Shown: piece by piece, positions 15,746-24,657 of the stretch
How positions within the stretch are numbered: the stretch's first letter is position 1
Layout: each line of letters begins with the position of its first letter
NCBI RefSeq assembly: GCF_023273895.1
Contig: NZ_CP096883.1
Span: forward strand, 2,356,001 to 2,420,000
Length of the DNA stretch: 64,000 bases
Direction: 5' to 3'
From: Sphingobacterium sp. PCS056
Lineage (GTDB): Bacteria > Bacteroidota > Bacteroidia > Sphingobacteriales > Sphingobacteriaceae
The notes under the pieces: model-generated
The model's input: only the letters and a program-made list of their open reading frames with translations
The model's database searches: none
Told to the model about the DNA's origin: nothing
Translations under genes and position numbers: made by a program

Positions 15746-17803
15746 ATGACTACACAACACAAACATACGTATGATCAGGCTGGAAATCAGCTTTGCTGTA
15801 CAGAGGCGACAAAGATATATACACAAGCTGGTGCTCCTGAATTGGTTGACCATCAGAACAAATGTAAAGGTCATGATCATGAGGGACACGATCATACTAA
15901 ACATAGTGATGATGATGGGCACAATCATGATCATGTAGCAGGCAGTCCATTGAAACTGTTTGCTCCTGCAATCATCTCTTTTGTACTTTTGATGGCAGCT
16001 ATTGCTTTGGATAATTGGATGGCACAAGAGTGGTTTGAAGGTTGGATAAGGGTTGTATGGTATGTAGTTGCGTATGTTCCTGTGGGTTTTCCTGTTATTA
16101 AAGATGCGGTTGTCAGTATACGTAAGGGTGATGTTTTTTCAGAATTTTTATTAATGGTTATCGCTACCCTTGGTGCATTTGCTATTGGTGAATATCCCGA
16201 GGCTGTGGCAGTCATGCTATTTTATGCTGTTGGTGAAGTTTTTCAAACTTTAGCTGTATCAAGGGCTAAAGGAAATATTAAGGCGCTTTTGGATCAGCGC
16301 CCAGACGAAGTTACTATTTTGATCGATAATCAGCCACAAATCATAAAAGCTGCAAATGCAGAGATCGGATCTATTATTCAATTAAAACCAGGAGAAAAAT
16401 TAGGTTTAGACGGTGAATTACTATCGGATGAAGCTTCTTTTAATACAGCCGCTTTGACTGGAGAAAGTAAACCTGATCGTAAATCAAAAGGTGACTCTGT
16501 CCTTGCGGGAATGATCAATTTGAATATGGTCAGTATGGTTAAGGTAACGACTTCGTATACAGATAGTAAATTGAGTAAGATCCTAGAGCTGGTACAAAAT
16601 GCAACGGCTCAAAAAGCACCTACTGAATTGTTCATCCGTAAATTTGCAAAAGTATATACGCCAATAGTTGTTTTTCTAGCGATCGGTATTTGTTTATTGC
16701 CAGCGCTGTTTGTAGCAGATTACATGTTTAGTGACTGGTTATATCGGGCTTTAGTATTTTTAGTGATTTCTTGTCCCTGTGCTCTAGTTATTTCTATTCC
16801 TCTGGGTTATTTTGGAGGAATAGGTGCAGCCAGTCGCAATGGTATATTGTTTAAAGGAAGTAATTTTCTGGATACGCTAGCGACTATACAACATGTGGTC
16901 ATGGACAAAACGGGCACCATGACTGAAGGGATCTTTCAGGTACAAGAAGTTAATTTTAATTCAGATTTTGATCAGGCAGTAATCTTAAAAATGGTGAATG
17001 CCTTGGAAAGTAAAAGTACCCATCCCGTCGCTACAGCTATCCATCAGTATGTCGGTGAGGTCGATCCCAACCTTCGCTTAGATCAAGTGGAAGAAATTGG
17101 GGGACATGGATTAAAGGCTGCAGTGGATGGAAAACAATTGCTGGTGGGCAATTTTAAGTTAATGGATAGATTTAATGTCCGTTATGATATTGACCCCGCT
17201 ACGATTGTATATACGGTGATTGCTGTTGCGTATGATGGTCAGTTTGTTGGTTATATTACTATTGCGGATAGCATTAAAGCCGATGCATTAGATACCATTA
17301 AACAGTTGCACAAACTAAATGTAAAAGCAACTATGCTAAGCGGAGATAAAATCACTGTTGTTCGCTATGTGGCTGATCAATTGGGTATTGATCAGGCTTT
17401 TGGAGATCTGTTGCCCGAAGATAAAGTAAATAAGCTAAAAGAAATCAAAGCACAACATCAACGGGTGGCATTTGTTGGAGACGGTGTCAATGATGCTCCG
17501 GTTGTGGCGTTAAGTGATGTAGGGATTGCAATGGGTGGACTAGGTAGCGATGCGACCATTGAAACTGCAGATGTAGTGATTCAAGATGATAAGCCATCCA
17601 AAATACCAGTCGCGATTCGTATAGGTAAGCAGACTAAACGCGTTGTATGGCAAAATATTACATTAGCTTTTGTGATCAAAGGAATTGTACTGATCTTGGG
17701 AGCAGGTGGGATAGCAACGATGTGGGAGGCTGTTTTTGCAGATGTCGGTGTATCTTTGATCGCTATATTGAATGCGGTACGAATTCAAAAAATGAAATTT
17801 TAA
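15746..17803 (+). CDS. P1B-type heavy-metal-translocating ATPase with His-rich N-terminus
   Basis: 685 residues from ATG 15746. The cytoplasmic N-terminus has a His/Asp-rich stretch (GHDHEGHDHTKHSDDDGHNH) instead of a CxxC ferredoxin-like metal domain. Diagnostic motifs: TGES actuator loop, CPC in the membrane (SCPCALVISIPLG), DKTGT phosphorylation site, HP motif (STHPVATAI), GDGVNDAP hinge. CPC and the His tail fit Zn2+/Cd2+/Pb2+ or Co2+ export (ZntA/CadA group). The Fur-family gene 60 nt upstream probably controls it. A bidirectional hairpin follows. Confidence 0.93.
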   Translation: MTTQHKHTYDQAGNQLCCTEATKIYTQAGAPELVDHQNKCKGHDHEGHDHTKHSDDDGHNHDHVAGSPLKLFAPAIISFVLLMAAIALDNWMAQEWFEGWIRVVWYVVAYVPVGFPVIKDAVVSIRKGDVFSEFLLMVIATLGAFAIGEYPEAVAVMLFYAVGEVFQTLAVSRAKGNIKALLDQRPDEVTILIDNQPQIIKAANAEIGSIIQLKPGEKLGLDGELLSDEASFNTAALTGESKPDRKSKGDSVLAGMINLNMVSMVKVTTSYTDSKLSKILELVQNATAQKAPTELFIRKFAKVYTPIVVFLAIGICLLPALFVADYMFSDWLYRALVFLVISCPCALVISIPLGYFGGIGAASRNGILFKGSNFLDTLATIQHVVMDKTGTMTEGIFQVQEVNFNSDFDQAVILKMVNALESKSTHPVATAIHQYVGEVDPNLRLDQVEEIGGHGLKAAVDGKQLLVGNFKLMDRFNVRYDIDPATIVYTVIAVAYDGQFVGYITIADSIKADALDTIKQLHKLNVKATMLSGDKITVVRYVADQLGIDQAFGDLLPEDKVNKLKEIKAQHQRVAFVGDGVNDAPVVALSDVGIAMGGLGSDATIETADVVIQDDKPSKIPVAIRIGKQTKRVVWQNITLAFVIKGIVLILGAGGIATMWEAVFADVGVSLIAILNAVRIQKMKF

Positions 17804-17811
17804 TATGATCG

Positions 17812-17847
17812 TAATACGTTTGTTTATTTCAAAAAGCAAACGTATTA
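17812..17847. terminator. Bidirectional terminator hairpin
   Basis: The 11-bp perfect stem TAATACGTTTG / CAAACGTATTA with a 14-nt loop lies between the convergent ATPase and SIR2 genes; A/T-rich flanks on both sides suit both strands. Confidence 0.75.
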
Positions 17848-17877
17848 TATCTTTTATCTCTATATGATCGGTATTCG

Positions 17878-18759
17878 CTATAATTTGAGCTTAATGCTGT
17901 TTATTATTTTTTGATAATACTTCGATTTATTTTCTTCATCGATAATCTCAACTTTCACATCATTAGCACGTAATAGCTGAATTTTATCGGATGAATCATT
18001 CACATATTTGTTTGGGATATAATAGTAGATCTGATTTTTTATAAAAGTATTTTTCTTATAAAATTTGTTTCTCGCTCGGTAGGTCAAAAGCCACCACAGG
18101 TCGATCTCTACAAAATCTAATGAAAGTCCGAAAATATGAATGTCAGTAGTGAAGAAAAGGTCGATCCAGGATTGTAAAACCATTTGTCTTCCTGCCTGTA
18201 ACCTTCTGATCAGAGAAGCTTTATATATTTTTGTGCTTGCTGAATAATTTGGTCCATTGACAACGTAATCTCGCATTTTTTGTAATTGCCCGCAGTAATG
18301 TTCATAACCTAGATTAATAGAGAAGGGATTATTGCAATCTCCATGTATATGCCAGTAAGTCTTGTTTAAAGAATGATATTTTCTAAATACACTGTATGTC
18401 GTTTCATTTACCAGACTAGTTTTCTCTTTCGGATGTGTACCGGCTAAACTGAAATCATAATTGGTTGTCATGATATTTTCAACCGATAATTCCCTAATCA
18501 GTTCGTGAAGCTCATTTTGTTGGATATTAGAAACGGCATCAGCAATAAAGGTTTTAAGTTCCTTTTCATCCATGTGTTGTTGCTGTATGGCGCTTAAAAA
18601 TATCTCTTCATAGAGCATAGGAAATGGTTTCCGACCATTTTCTAAAGTTTGAACATGGTATTTGTTTTTGATGCTAATTAACAGATCATTCCAACTTGTT
18701 CCTTTGTTGATATTGTTGATGTCGTTGCCAATGAGTAGTGCTGTATTAGTCATGATCAT
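17878..18759 (-). CDS. Stand-alone SIR2-like domain protein (possible NADase defence effector)
   Basis: 293 residues with SIR2-like core motifs in order: LLIGNDIN (8-15) and SWNDLL replacing the GAGxSxxxGxPxW nucleotide loop; TTNYD (98-102); HIHGD with His139; LGYEHY (150-155); and a C-terminal SLDFVEIDLWWLLTY. Relatives occur in prophage-defence systems, where they cleave NAD+. No second defence gene adjoins, so it is either a single-gene effector or a housekeeping SIR2-like protein. It has no deacetylase zinc-finger Cys pairs. ATG at 18753 is an alternative start. Confidence 0.7.
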   Translation of the reverse strand: MIMTNTALLIGNDINNINKGTSWNDLLISIKNKYHVQTLENGRKPFPMLYEEIFLSAIQQQHMDEKELKTFIADAVSNIQQNELHELIRELSVENIMTTNYDFSLAGTHPKEKTSLVNETTYSVFRKYHSLNKTYWHIHGDCNNPFSINLGYEHYCGQLQKMRDYVVNGPNYSASTKIYKASLIRRLQAGRQMVLQSWIDLFFTTDIHIFGLSLDFVEIDLWWLLTYRARNKFYKKNTFIKNQIYYYIPNKYVNDSSDKIQLLRANDVKVEIIDEENKSKYYQKIINSIKLKL

Positions 18760-19117
18760 TAATTGTCTTGATAATAGCTTGATTAATCTATTTGATCTCT
18801 TGTAATATCGTTATTTTTTATTATTCTACCTGAAATTGATTTAATTTTATTATCCACAAAGTTATGCAACCGAAATGTCATGGTGGGCTACATCTGGTTT
18901 GGATGTATTTTTTTAAATCTAAGCACGTTAATAAACAGTTTTTTTGATTAATTGAACTAAAAAATATGAAGAGACACTGTTATTGTGCTGATATCTAATG
19001 ATTTAAACGGGTTTTTAAATTATTTATTAAAAAAAGTAAAATTGTCCAATCCATGGAGTAACAGTTCTCGTATATAGTTTTAGAAACTAAAATTATACAC
19101 TAAAAAACGAATATGTT
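18760..19117. other. Intergenic region between divergent SIR2-like and ferritin-like genes
   Basis: A minus-strand TAACTTTG box (18857-18864) could be the -7 element of the SIR2-like gene with a ~90-nt leader. No ORF or repeat of note was found. It is A/T-rich and probably holds both promoters. Confidence 0.35.
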
Positions 19118-19840
19118 ATGGAAAAGATGTCATCTCAAAAAGAGTGTTTAATCGATGAAAAAGAACACCTCGATAAAAAAGACCTTCATAGAAGGGATTT
19201 CTTAAAATTTACTGGTGCTGGACTTGCCGGTGTCGCTTTGTTAGGTCTTTCAAGTTGTAAAAAGGATCGTAATGACGATGTTGATATGGGCGGTGATGGT
19301 TTTTATTTTGGTAGTGGCGACATTGCTATTTTGAATTATGCTTACGCACTGGAACAGCTTGAAGCTGCATTTTACATTAAAGTTGTAAACAGCCCTTTTT
19401 CTGGTATTACAGACATGGAAAAGAGCTTTTTTACAGACATTCGCGATCATGAAATTGCACATCGTGAGTTTTTCAAAAAAGCATTAGGAGACAAAGCAAT
19501 ATTAGATCTGGAATTTAATCTCTCGGGGATTAACTTTTCTAGCCGTGACAGCGTATTGGCTACAGCAAAAACATTTGAAGATCTAGGGGTATCTGCCTAT
19601 AATGGCGCAGGATGGTTGATCAAGGATGTATCTTATCTACTGTTAGCAGGCAAGATCGTTTCAGTGGAAGCTAGACATGCTGCATGGATCAGAGATCTTA
19701 TTGATAATGGAAGTTTCGCTAATCAGGAGGTCATCGATTCAAATGGTCTTGATGTTGCAAAAAGTCCTAGCATAGTGCTGCAAGCTGCTGCCCCTTTTAT
19801 CAAATCTAAAATTGATGTAAAGGATTTACCTACTTACTAA
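19118..19840 (+). CDS. Tat-exported ferritin-like lipoprotein
   Basis: 240 residues. The leader has the twin-arginine motif HRRDFLKFTGAG (Arg25-Arg26), a hydrophobic stretch and a lipobox ending in Cys47 (LGLSSC), so Tat export with lipid anchoring is likely. The mature part is a four-helix ferritin_2 domain with the ligand pattern LEQLEAAFY, DIRDHEIAHREFF and VSVEARHAAWIR (ExxxE and ExxH carboxylate/His ligands). Export by Tat suggests the metal is inserted in the cytoplasm. It forms a two-gene operon with a paralogue 20 nt downstream. The exact reaction is unknown. Confidence 0.8.
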   Translation: MEKMSSQKECLIDEKEHLDKKDLHRRDFLKFTGAGLAGVALLGLSSCKKDRNDDVDMGGDGFYFGSGDIAILNYAYALEQLEAAFYIKVVNSPFSGITDMEKSFFTDIRDHEIAHREFFKKALGDKAILDLEFNLSGINFSSRDSVLATAKTFEDLGVSAYNGAGWLIKDVSYLLLAGKIVSVEARHAAWIRDLIDNGSFANQEVIDSNGLDVAKSPSIVLQAAAPFIKSKIDVKDLPTY

Positions 19841-19860
19841 CTTTTTTAAATTTTATTGTT

Positions 19861-20694
19861 ATGAATCTTTTAAATGTTTTTGACGAAATAAATAATGTTG
19901 ATCCTGAATTTACAGATCGCATTAGCCCACGTAGAGAAGTTATTCGAAATATGACTTCATTTGGTAAAAAAATTACATTGGCTTCTTTGCCTTTCCTCAT
20001 AAGTGATTTGTTTAAGAAAGCATACGGAGCTACTGCACCTACCGATGTGACTGGGGTGTTGAACTATGCGTTGACCTTGGAATATCTTGAAGCGGAGTAT
20101 TACACGATGGGCGTGGCGGCTTCAAATCTGATTCCTTCAGGTAGACCATTGGGCGCCATCACGACGATTCGCGATCACGAAAATGCTCATGTTAAATTTT
20201 TGAAACAGGTGTTAGGTGATAAGGCTGTTTCTAAACCTACATTTGATTTTACAGCAGGCGGTACTTTTGCCAATGTATTTAGTGATTATGATACATTTTT
20301 AGCTTTAGCTCAGGCTTTTGAAGATACTGGTGTACGTGCTTATAAAGGTCAGGCTGGAATATTGTTAGGCAACAAGGTTGTACTAACTGCTGCTTTACAA
20401 ATCCATTCTGTAGAGGCTCGTCACGCATCTCATATCCGTCAGATGCGAAGAGCTCGCGGAGGTGGAGCAGCCAATCAAAAGCCATGGATAACAGGAGCTA
20501 ATGATAGCGGGATTGGTGCAGTTGTAGATCCTGTTTATATGGGTGAAGATAACAAAATGCAAGCAAATGTCGATATTACAACTTTAAAGGGAGTGTCGGG
20601 AAATATATCTCTTGCCGCAGCAACTCAGTCTTTTGATGAACCATTGGGTGCTGAAGCGGTACTTAATATTGCAAGTCTGTTTATTAAAAAATAG
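19861..20694 (+). CDS. Second ferritin-like protein of the operon
   Basis: 277 residues, paralogous to the preceding protein: LTLEYLEAEYYT, TIRDHENAHVKFL, FEDTGVRAYKGQAG and IHSVEARHASHIRQMR follow the same four-helix ligand order. The leader has an RR pair (SPRREVIRN, Arg24-25) and a hydrophobic stretch (KKITLASLPFLISDLF), a degenerate Tat-like signal without a lipobox, so it may be soluble and periplasmic. Pairs of lipidated and soluble ferritin_2 proteins recur in Bacteroidota; their physiological role is unclear. Confidence 0.78.
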   Translation: MNLLNVFDEINNVDPEFTDRISPRREVIRNMTSFGKKITLASLPFLISDLFKKAYGATAPTDVTGVLNYALTLEYLEAEYYTMGVAASNLIPSGRPLGAITTIRDHENAHVKFLKQVLGDKAVSKPTFDFTAGGTFANVFSDYDTFLALAQAFEDTGVRAYKGQAGILLGNKVVLTAALQIHSVEARHASHIRQMRRARGGGAANQKPWITGANDSGIGAVVDPVYMGEDNKMQANVDITTLKGVSGNISLAAATQSFDEPLGAEAVLNIASLFIKK

Positions 20695-20716
20695 TGTATT
20701 AAATTTTTGTGAGATC

Positions 20717-20751
20717 GCTCCTCATTCATATTGAATGGGGAGCATTTTTTT
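20717..20751 (+). terminator. Rho-independent terminator after the ferritin-like operon
   Basis: GCTCCTCATTCA pairs with TGAATGGGGAGC (one mismatch) around a TAT loop, followed by eight T. It lies 22 nt after the stop codon. Confidence 0.9.
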
Positions 20752-21315
20752 AAAGATAAGAATTGGATCATCTTCACGATTTAAATCTCAAATATTCCAC
20801 AACTCTCCCTAATGGTGGAATTAGTATTTTCCTGATTCTCCCCAAATTTAACTATCTCTCCATAAATCCGGATAGATCATTCGAAACTCGTCTTCTCTCG
20901 CTTCACATTTCAGTTACAGCCTTAAACTTTTAATTGTAAAATTGATGGTTCTTCGGATAATTTGAAATTTCATTTATTTTACCCCAAAAAGTTGAAACAT
21001 TTCATCGTGAATAGTTGTTTGGCAATAAGAAGATTAATAAAAGGTCGGATCATAGAAGGTAGTGTAATAATGAAGTTTATCGTAAATTATTAATAAAATG
21101 TAAGGCTCGATATTTGAGTTATTGATCTCTAGAAAAATATTATTTTGGAACTTTTGTCGCATTTTGAAATATCCTGTCTTGTTTAAAAGATTTTCAAATA
21201 TAGACGTTGCCTAAATTTTAAACGTTTGGCAATACATTATAAAGAGCATTTACGATTAAGTAATTAATTTTTATAAGAGCTGGATATTTCAACTGTATGC
21301 ACTTTATTTTAATGT
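20752..21315. other. 564-nt intergenic region, no gene recognised
   Basis: I checked both strands by eye for remnant proteins, hairpins and repeats and saw none with support. The A/T-rich 3' part presumably contains the promoter of the small gene at 21316. Confidence 0.5.
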
Positions 21316-21585
21316 ATGAATATGCAATTTTTACCTGTTAACTATCATTTATTAAGGCAGCTGCAAATTAGAGGTTATAATATTTTAGCATCCGCTCAAG
21401 GGATCGATCATGAAAATCCAAGTTACTATCCCATTCAGGTCACGGACGTGTGGGATTATCTAGTGCGCATAGATAGTACATCTAAAGTTGGTGAACCAGC
21501 ATTAATTGTTATCGATGATGCGCTCAGGAATGTGGAAGAACAACATTTTGATGGTGCTGTTTTTGTCGATTTTGAAATGGATTAA
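21316..21585 (+). CDS. Small hypothetical protein (89 aa)
   Basis: 89 residues, no signal peptide or membrane helix. It is mildly acidic with balanced composition (NYHLLRQLQIRGYNILASAQ at the start, VIDDALRNVEEQHFDG near the end). I recognise no family. It stands alone after a long intergenic region and ends 25 nt before the convergent SDR gene. Start codon MNM: the first ATG follows an A/T-rich stretch. The coding-like composition makes it more likely real than not. Confidence 0.5.
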   Translation: MNMQFLPVNYHLLRQLQIRGYNILASAQGIDHENPSYYPIQVTDVWDYLVRIDSTSKVGEPALIVIDDALRNVEEQHFDGAVFVDFEMD

Positions 21586-21609
21586 GATGATGTTATTATC
21601 ATTTCTCTG

Positions 21610-22374
21610 CTACAAAAACATACCGCCCGATACTTCAATACGTTGTGCATTGATCCATTTCGCATCTTCGGTACATAAGAATGCAACTACACCTCCGATA
21701 TCATCTGGCAATCCTACTCTGCCGAGTGCTGTTTGCGCTGCAATGGCGATGTTAACATGTTCGTTGTCGCGCACCATACCATTTCCAAAATCAGTTTCAA
21801 TTGCACCTGGAGCTACAATATTGGCTCTGATTCCTCTTGCTCCAAGTTCTTTGGCTTGATATTTTGTTAATGTTTCCATAGCGCCTTTCATGGACGCATA
21901 GGCTGCATATCCTGGAGTTGAAAAACGAGCTAGTCCTGATGAAATATTCACGATAGCACCTCCATCTTGAAGAAGTGGTAAAGCTTTTTGCGTTAAGAAG
22001 AATGCTCCTTTGAAGTGAATATTTACTAAATTATCAAATTGTTCTTCTGTTGTTTCAGCGAAAGATGCATGTATTCCTATACCAGCATTGTTGATTAAAA
22101 AATCAAATCTATCCGTATTAAATACAGATTTTAGGATTGATTTTACTTCTGTAAAGAATGCATCAAAGATTTTGCTGTCAGCTACATTAAGCTGTAAGGC
22201 AGTCGCATTGACACCAAGTTTTTTTATTTCTTCAACAGTATTTTCTGCTTCTTTTTTTTGAGATTGATACGTTAAGATGATATCAATTCCTTTTGATGCA
22301 ATTTTGAGAGCTGTATTTTTTCCTAGTCCACGGCTACCGCCAGTTACCAGTGCAATTTTATTTTTTGGTTCCAT
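21610..22374 (-). CDS. Short-chain dehydrogenase/reductase (FabG-like SDR)
   Basis: 254 residues, classical SDR. The NADP-binding TGGSRGLG is at ~11-18, NNAG at ~94-97, catalytic Ser in NISSG, and YAAYASMKG supplies the catalytic Tyr and Lys (YxxxK). The Arg in TGGSR favours NADP(H). The substrate is not determinable; it is a 3-oxoacyl-reductase-like fold. The AraC gene upstream on the same strand may regulate it. Confidence 0.9.
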   Translation of the reverse strand: MEPKNKIALVTGGSRGLGKNTALKIASKGIDIILTYQSQKKEAENTVEEIKKLGVNATALQLNVADSKIFDAFFTEVKSILKSVFNTDRFDFLINNAGIGIHASFAETTEEQFDNLVNIHFKGAFFLTQKALPLLQDGGAIVNISSGLARFSTPGYAAYASMKGAMETLTKYQAKELGARGIRANIVAPGAIETDFGNGMVRDNEHVNIAIAAQTALGRVGLPDDIGGVVAFLCTEDAKWINAQRIEVSGGMFL

Positions 22375-22456
22375 GTGCTTTTAAATTGAAAACAAAGTTA
22401 AGCGACCAATGTTGATAAAAATGGTGACTGTTTAAGTATTTATCAATGATTAAGGC

Positions 22457-22864
22457 TTATCCGTTAGTCCCATCAGGATTCTGAGATAAATTCAACAAAA
22501 AATCGGCTCGGTATTGTTTAGGAGTTTGTCCTGAAAAACGTTTAAAGAATTTAGTAAAGTTTGAGGGATCGTATGTTAGTGTCCTTGCAATTTCAGCAAT
22601 CGGTATATTGATTTGCTGTAACATTGATTTTGAAATTTCCATTAAACGATTTTCCATAAAATAACAAGGAGAATGTCCTGTTGCAGATTTGATGGTATTA
22701 CTGAGATGTATGGGATGAATGTGCAGCACGGCAGCAAAATCTCTGATCTCATACATTTGGTCCTTATTGCCACATAATATATCTGAAAGATGATTATCTA
22801 GCGCTCTTAAAAAATCAGCAGTTATTTCCTGCTCACGGACGAAGAGTTTTTTTGGGATTTTCAT
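22457..22864 (-). CDS. AraC-family regulator (HTH domain only)
   Basis: 135 residues from ATG 22864; an ATG at 22909 adds 15 residues with no family similarity. Only the two-HTH AraC domain is present: AEIARTLTYDPSNFTKFFKR followed by TPKQYRA. An N-terminal ~50-residue stub contains no ligand domain, so it is a short AraC regulator. It is on the same strand as the SDR gene and 83 nt upstream of it, suggesting local control. Confidence 0.85.
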   Translation of the reverse strand: MKIPKKLFVREQEITADFLRALDNHLSDILCGNKDQMYEIRDFAAVLHIHPIHLSNTIKSATGHSPCYFMENRLMEISKSMLQQINIPIAEIARTLTYDPSNFTKFFKRFSGQTPKQYRADFLLNLSQNPDGTNG

Positions 22865-23080
22865 ATCTGAGTCAACGCTGTTTGAACAAATATATAGTAT
22901 TGACAACACAATGTAAAGAAAATGATAAATACTTTGAACAACATTATGGGAAATCCAAGTTCAGTTATTTCAAAAAATATAGTACATATATAAGGTGGCC
23001 TATTGCTTTTTGTACAATTTTTTTAAATTAATATTTCTTATCATTAATTTTAGTAAATTAACTAACGATTATTGACTTTC

Positions 23081-23088
23081 TATTTTTG
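23081..23088 (+). promoter_or_regulatory. Candidate -7 box for the MutS-type ATPase gene
   Basis: TATTTTTG is a perfect TAnnTTTG match 51 nt upstream of the ATG at 23139. No well-spaced -33 TTG was found. Confidence 0.35.
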
Positions 23089-23138
23089 AAAGGATAAAGT
23101 AAATTCGGCTGATGCTATTAAGTGATTATAAATAGAAA

Positions 23139-24467
23139 ATGGGGATGGTGAATAAATTCCACATAGATCAACAAACATTAAAGGATATTCATATTGCAGC
23201 TTCCATCGATGGATCTGTCTTTGGTATTTTTGATCAAACGGTAACGGAAGGTGGACAACAAATTTTAAGAAATCTTTTCTACTCGCCACTTGGAGAAGTA
23301 GATTTAATCGAGCAAAGACATGCTAAAATTAAACGTTTAATCCCATTTATTAATATAAATTTTTCTTTCGATAGATTAGGCTTAAAAGATCTGCAACTGT
23401 ATATCAGTAATCACCATACGGAGGGAGTGATTGTATTCAATTTTCTAAATTTATTTCGTCTTAATACTCCTGAATACTTTTATAAAAAAAGGCATATTAT
23501 AGAAGTTTGTGAAGTCTTGATTAAAACACGTGCATTTGTAATGCAATGCTTGGCGCAAACCGAAGATTTAGTGATGTTAACCATTCGTGATAAAATTGAA
23601 AAATGTCTTCAAAATTTCTTTAAAAGTCAGCTGTATAAAATAAGTATGTTAAAAGTAAATACTTTTAATATCGACTATTATGACCGTATGATAAGAAAAT
23701 ATCTAGCCGAAGATCTGATTGATATTTTTAATTTTATTTATGAAGTCGATGCCTATTTATCTATTGCAAAGGTTGCCGTTCATCAATCTTTTTGTTTTCC
23801 TTCCGTATATTCAAAAGGTCAGTCAGGATCCATTGAAATCAAAGGTTTATATCATATCTTCCATAAATCTCCTGTAAAGAATGATGTTTTAATGACGAAG
23901 TCTAAGAAAATATGGTTTTTAACTGGGGCTAATATGGCTGGTAAATCTACCATTATTAAAACTATTTCAATAGCGGTTTACCTGACCCATATTGGATTTC
24001 CGGTACCTGCATATTCCCTAAAAACGGATGTGTTAGATGGGCTATTTACAAGTGTCAACTTATTTGATGACATTGAACTAGGATATAGTCATTTTTACAG
24101 CGAGGCTATTCGATTAAAAACAATATTAGATCAGCTAGATAAAAAATCAAATGCTTTGATTATTCTTGACGAATTATTTAAAGGTACGAATCATAATGAC
24201 GCTTCTCAAGCTATTCTTGAAGTCATCAAGTATCTTTCTGAAATAGATGGTCCGTCTGTTATTATTTCTTCCCATATCACAGATCTTTATCAAGATCTGA
24301 AAAGTATGCCTAGCATTGAATTCATAAAGTTAGATATCGAGAAAGATGTTAATGGGCTTCCAATTTTTACATATAAAGTTACAAAAGGAGTTGCTGAAGA
24401 ACGATTGGGAATGTGGTTGCTTAATAAAAGTGGTGTTTTTGATTCCTGTAAAAGATTAATTTCTTGA
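23139..24467 (+). CDS. MutS-related ATPase without mismatch-recognition domain
   Basis: 442 residues. The Walker A GANMAGKST is at 263-271, as in MutS proteins; Walker B is at IILDELFKGTNHND, followed by the SSHITDL His switch. The N-terminal ~250 residues are a reduced lever/clamp (GSVFGIFDQTVTEGGQQILR) and lack the mismatch-binding FxE domain, and no Smr nuclease domain is present. This places it in the short MutS-like group common in Bacteroidota. The function is not known; a DNA-structure or repair role is inferred only from the family. Confidence 0.85.
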   Translation: MGMVNKFHIDQQTLKDIHIAASIDGSVFGIFDQTVTEGGQQILRNLFYSPLGEVDLIEQRHAKIKRLIPFININFSFDRLGLKDLQLYISNHHTEGVIVFNFLNLFRLNTPEYFYKKRHIIEVCEVLIKTRAFVMQCLAQTEDLVMLTIRDKIEKCLQNFFKSQLYKISMLKVNTFNIDYYDRMIRKYLAEDLIDIFNFIYEVDAYLSIAKVAVHQSFCFPSVYSKGQSGSIEIKGLYHIFHKSPVKNDVLMTKSKKIWFLTGANMAGKSTIIKTISIAVYLTHIGFPVPAYSLKTDVLDGLFTSVNLFDDIELGYSHFYSEAIRLKTILDQLDKKSNALIILDELFKGTNHNDASQAILEVIKYLSEIDGPSVIISSHITDLYQDLKSMPSIEFIKLDIEKDVNGLPIFTYKVTKGVAEERLGMWLLNKSGVFDSCKRLIS

Positions 24468-24657
24468 AGATGATTACATAAGTGTCTCTTGGTCATCGTA
24501 AAAGCAAATTTGATATTCTTGTCGAAAATTCATCAATTTAATTTTTTTAAATATTCAATAAACTACTCTAAATTTTAAAAAAAAGTAGTGAATAATGAAT
24601 TGATGTATGTATGGTTATTGTAAAGATAAATTAACAAAATTGTGTTTTTTTCAAGTA

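Noticed and set aside
18850-18858. Single perfect DnaA box (TTATCCACA)
   Set aside because: Isolated; no cluster of boxes, no dnaA/dnaN, and no skew computed. A chance match or promoter-region sequence.
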